Of a stretch of DNA of 64,000 nt, positions 62,372 to 64,000 are shown piece after piece. How positions within the stretch are numbered: position 1 is the first letter of the stretch; every line of letters begins with the position of its first letter. Under the pieces are notes generated by a model. That model was not told the DNA's origin. It searched no databases and was given only the letters and a program-made list of their open reading frames with translations. The stretch is from positions 132,137,636 through 132,201,635 of the forward strand of contig NC_134950.1 in assembly GCF_965638725.1 (NCBI RefSeq). The letters run 5' to 3'. This DNA is from Aptenodytes patagonicus. Taxonomy: Eukaryota; Chordata; Aves; Sphenisciformes; Spheniscidae. The translations under genes were made by a program, and so were the position numbers.

Positions 62372-62683
62372 CTAAAATTGTGGCCCAGTCCGAGTACATA
62401 AGTGTGCATTAGCTGCTGGCCCACTCTCCCTATTCTGGAACCCTGGAGAGGCAAAACCCAGCTGCTGCTTCTGAGCAAAGGTCAGATTGTGCCCTGCTGC
62501 TGGGGCTGAAGAGGTTATACCACCACCATAACCAGCAGTAGGGACTGGTACAGTTCTCTCTTTAGCAGCAGTATAGACCTGACTTCTCCATAGCTTTCTG
62601 TTCTGTCTTGGTTCCTTCTGTGGTTTGGAGGTAGTTTTCCTGTTATTTCTGAGAAGCTGTGGCCTAGTTCTCAATAACACCTG
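62372..62683 (-). other. unassigned open frame with splice acceptor; candidate exon or retrocopy
   Basis: On the minus strand, TATTTTGCTCATTTCAG (ending at 62684) is a good splice acceptor. It is followed in phase 0 by about 103 open codons ending in TAG (62374-62372). The open part has a Gln-, Lys-, Arg-, Pro- and Ala-rich composition unlike the Leu/Phe/Ile-rich chance frames around it (for example KPQKEPRQNRKLWRSQVYTA and LTFAQKQQLGF), and it is visibly richer in G+C than its flanks. The acceptor is a CAGCAG tandem. No domain is recognised. It could be a last coding exon of a minus-strand gene extending past the right edge, an exon of a non-coding RNA, a decayed retrocopy, or chance. Confidence 0.25.
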
Positions 62684-63685
62684 CTGAAATGAGCAAAATA
62701 CGCCAAATGACTTGTCTATCACAAATGTAAAGTTTTTCTCATTTTGGCTTTTCTGTCATATTATGTCTTGTTAAGAAAAATCTCAGTAGACACTAAACAC
62801 GCTTTTGTGCGTGGTAGGTAAATAACAAAACATTTTCTTTACTGATATTTTTGTATCTATTTCTGATTAACTTAAGTTACTTCTGATTAAACTTTTGCTG
62901 AATCCTGTTCAATGTGATGTTGCAGGTGTTGCTTTTTGACAAAGAGGAAACAAATTTTGTTCTAAATTAGCTTTAAATATTTTTTCATACTACTGTGAAA
63001 ACTAAGAAAATGGGATGTGGTTAACTTGAATGCTGAAGTCTAACTTTGTAGTGAAAATAATGGTAACTGGCATTATACTGAGTTTCATACAAAAAAAAAT
63101 GGCTTACACTTACGTGGATCTTTCCAATTAGTTGTTCAAATAAGGCTTGGAATAACCAAGCAAGGGGTTATCTAGTGGCATCACTAGAAACACCTTGCAT
63201 GAGAGAGAAATGCCGTGCATGTGATTTCTTGCTGCTTTTCACAATGTGTCATCTTCTCTGCTTATGACAAAATAAGTACAGATATTTGGCAAAGCAGAAC
63301 TCTTCAATGCCCTACCAGTACCAATTTACACCTACTTTGAACTTGCCTTACCCAGCTGCACCCAGCACTACAAAGTGCAAATGGAAAACGTGATCACTCC
63401 TGCTTGTGATACAGGAGGTTGTAGAGCTCTGCACTGCTAAATGTGTGGGTTTACAAGGGAGATTACACTGGCTAGAAACAGAAACAAAATTTATCAAAGC
63501 ACTTTTTAACTCCTAAGGTAAACTAATATTCCCTAATGGAGTGTCAAGGGGCAACATCTCACTGTTGATTAAAGCAATAAGGTCCTTCAGTTGTTTATAG
63601 TTAAATGGTTGTTAGAGCAGTGTTTTACTATTTAATTACCAAGTCACCTGTGTTTTGCAGTAGTTTATTGTTCGGGGGGGGGTAT

Positions 63686-63721
63686 GTGTGTATACACACG
63701 CATTTTTATATATATATATAT
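63686..63721. repeat. GT/AC palindrome followed by (TA)n
   Basis: GTGTGTATACACAC (63686-63699) is a perfect 14-bp palindrome; a TA run follows at about 63707-63721. Confidence 0.85.
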
Positions 63722-63850
63722 AAAACCTCTGAAATGTCTAGGATGCTTGTTTAGGTTGTTTCAAGTTCATCAGATTTCTCTTGGGAAGAATCCTGCTGCT
63801 TCTTAGAGTACCACGTGAAATACCTGTTGCAGTCAGAACAACTTCTAGAT

Positions 63851-63870
63851 CTTATCTTATCTTATCTTAT
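63851..63870. repeat. (CTTAT)4 microsatellite
   Basis: Four consecutive CTTAT units. Confidence 0.95.
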
Positions 63871-64000
63871 CAAATCTGTACCAAAATGGTTCTGAAAGAG
63901 GCAAATAATCTCAAAATATGGGAATAGCGCATATTTTTTTTAAAGAATGAACACTAGCAAGCCAGTGTGGAATGCTGGAATTTCTCACAGTGGTAGTCTA

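Larger units (their letters stand above)
62723..64000. other. intergenic DNA to window end
   Basis: AT-rich, no gene seen. Holds G9, a short palindrome and a TA run at 63675-63721, and a (CTTAT)4 run at 63851-63870. Confidence 0.5.

Noticed and set aside
63845-63870. Short tandem repeat considered as a CRISPR-like or satellite array
   Set aside because: Four 5-bp units only; a simple microsatellite.
48431-64000. Exons of a downstream neighbour such as RFTN1
   Set aside because: Expected from vertebrate gene order, but no segment resembles it; the orphan frame at 62.4 kb does not match what I know of that protein.

Overview
The window looks like autosomal-type DNA from a bird. Three things point there: several CR1 LINE copies with typical avian 3' ends, a family of avian ERVL-type LTRs (one attached to a broken pol region), and a complete copy of the germ-cell gene DAZL whose exons conceptually encode 289 residues. 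Species cannot be told from the sequence alone.

Layout. 1-9.8 kb is a repeat-rich block: a CR1 copy (171-986, minus), an old L3/CR1-like remnant (about 1.69-2.47 kb, minus), a solo LTR with a perfect 5-bp target-site duplication (2.645-3.205 kb), and an internally deleted ERVL-like provirus (6.405-9.790 kb, minus) that keeps its 3' LTR, RT-RNase H-integrase remnants and only 50 bp of its 5' LTR. From 9.8 to 29.8 kb the DNA is AT-rich and non-coding, with a degenerate 145-bp palindrome at 21.6 kb and an old L3/CR1-like 3' end at 25.9-26.3 kb.

29.8-48.4 kb is DAZL on the plus strand. A CpG-rich promoter region (29.82-31.08 kb) is followed by 11 coding exons with canonical GT-AG junctions. Exon 1 contributes only the initiator ATG. 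The RRM is encoded by exons 2-5, the DAZ motif by exon 7, and the stop codon is at 47467-47469. Two poly(A) signals follow at 48.31 and 48.41 kb.

48.4-64 kb is mostly non-coding downstream DNA. It has two neighbouring CR1 copies (51.75-52.30 and 52.62-53.60 kb, both minus) and a 5'-truncated LTR in the opposite orientation joined directly to the second. A G+C-richer minus-strand open frame at 62.37-62.69 kb, preceded by a good splice acceptor, is the one stretch there that could be an unrecognised exon or retrocopy.

DAZL is the only gene I can identify. No second gene, tRNA, rRNA or CRISPR array was recognised. I did not find a new biological system; the most useful leads are the rearranged provirus, the exon 7-10 splicing architecture of DAZL, the palindromic elements, and the orphan open frame near 62.5 kb.
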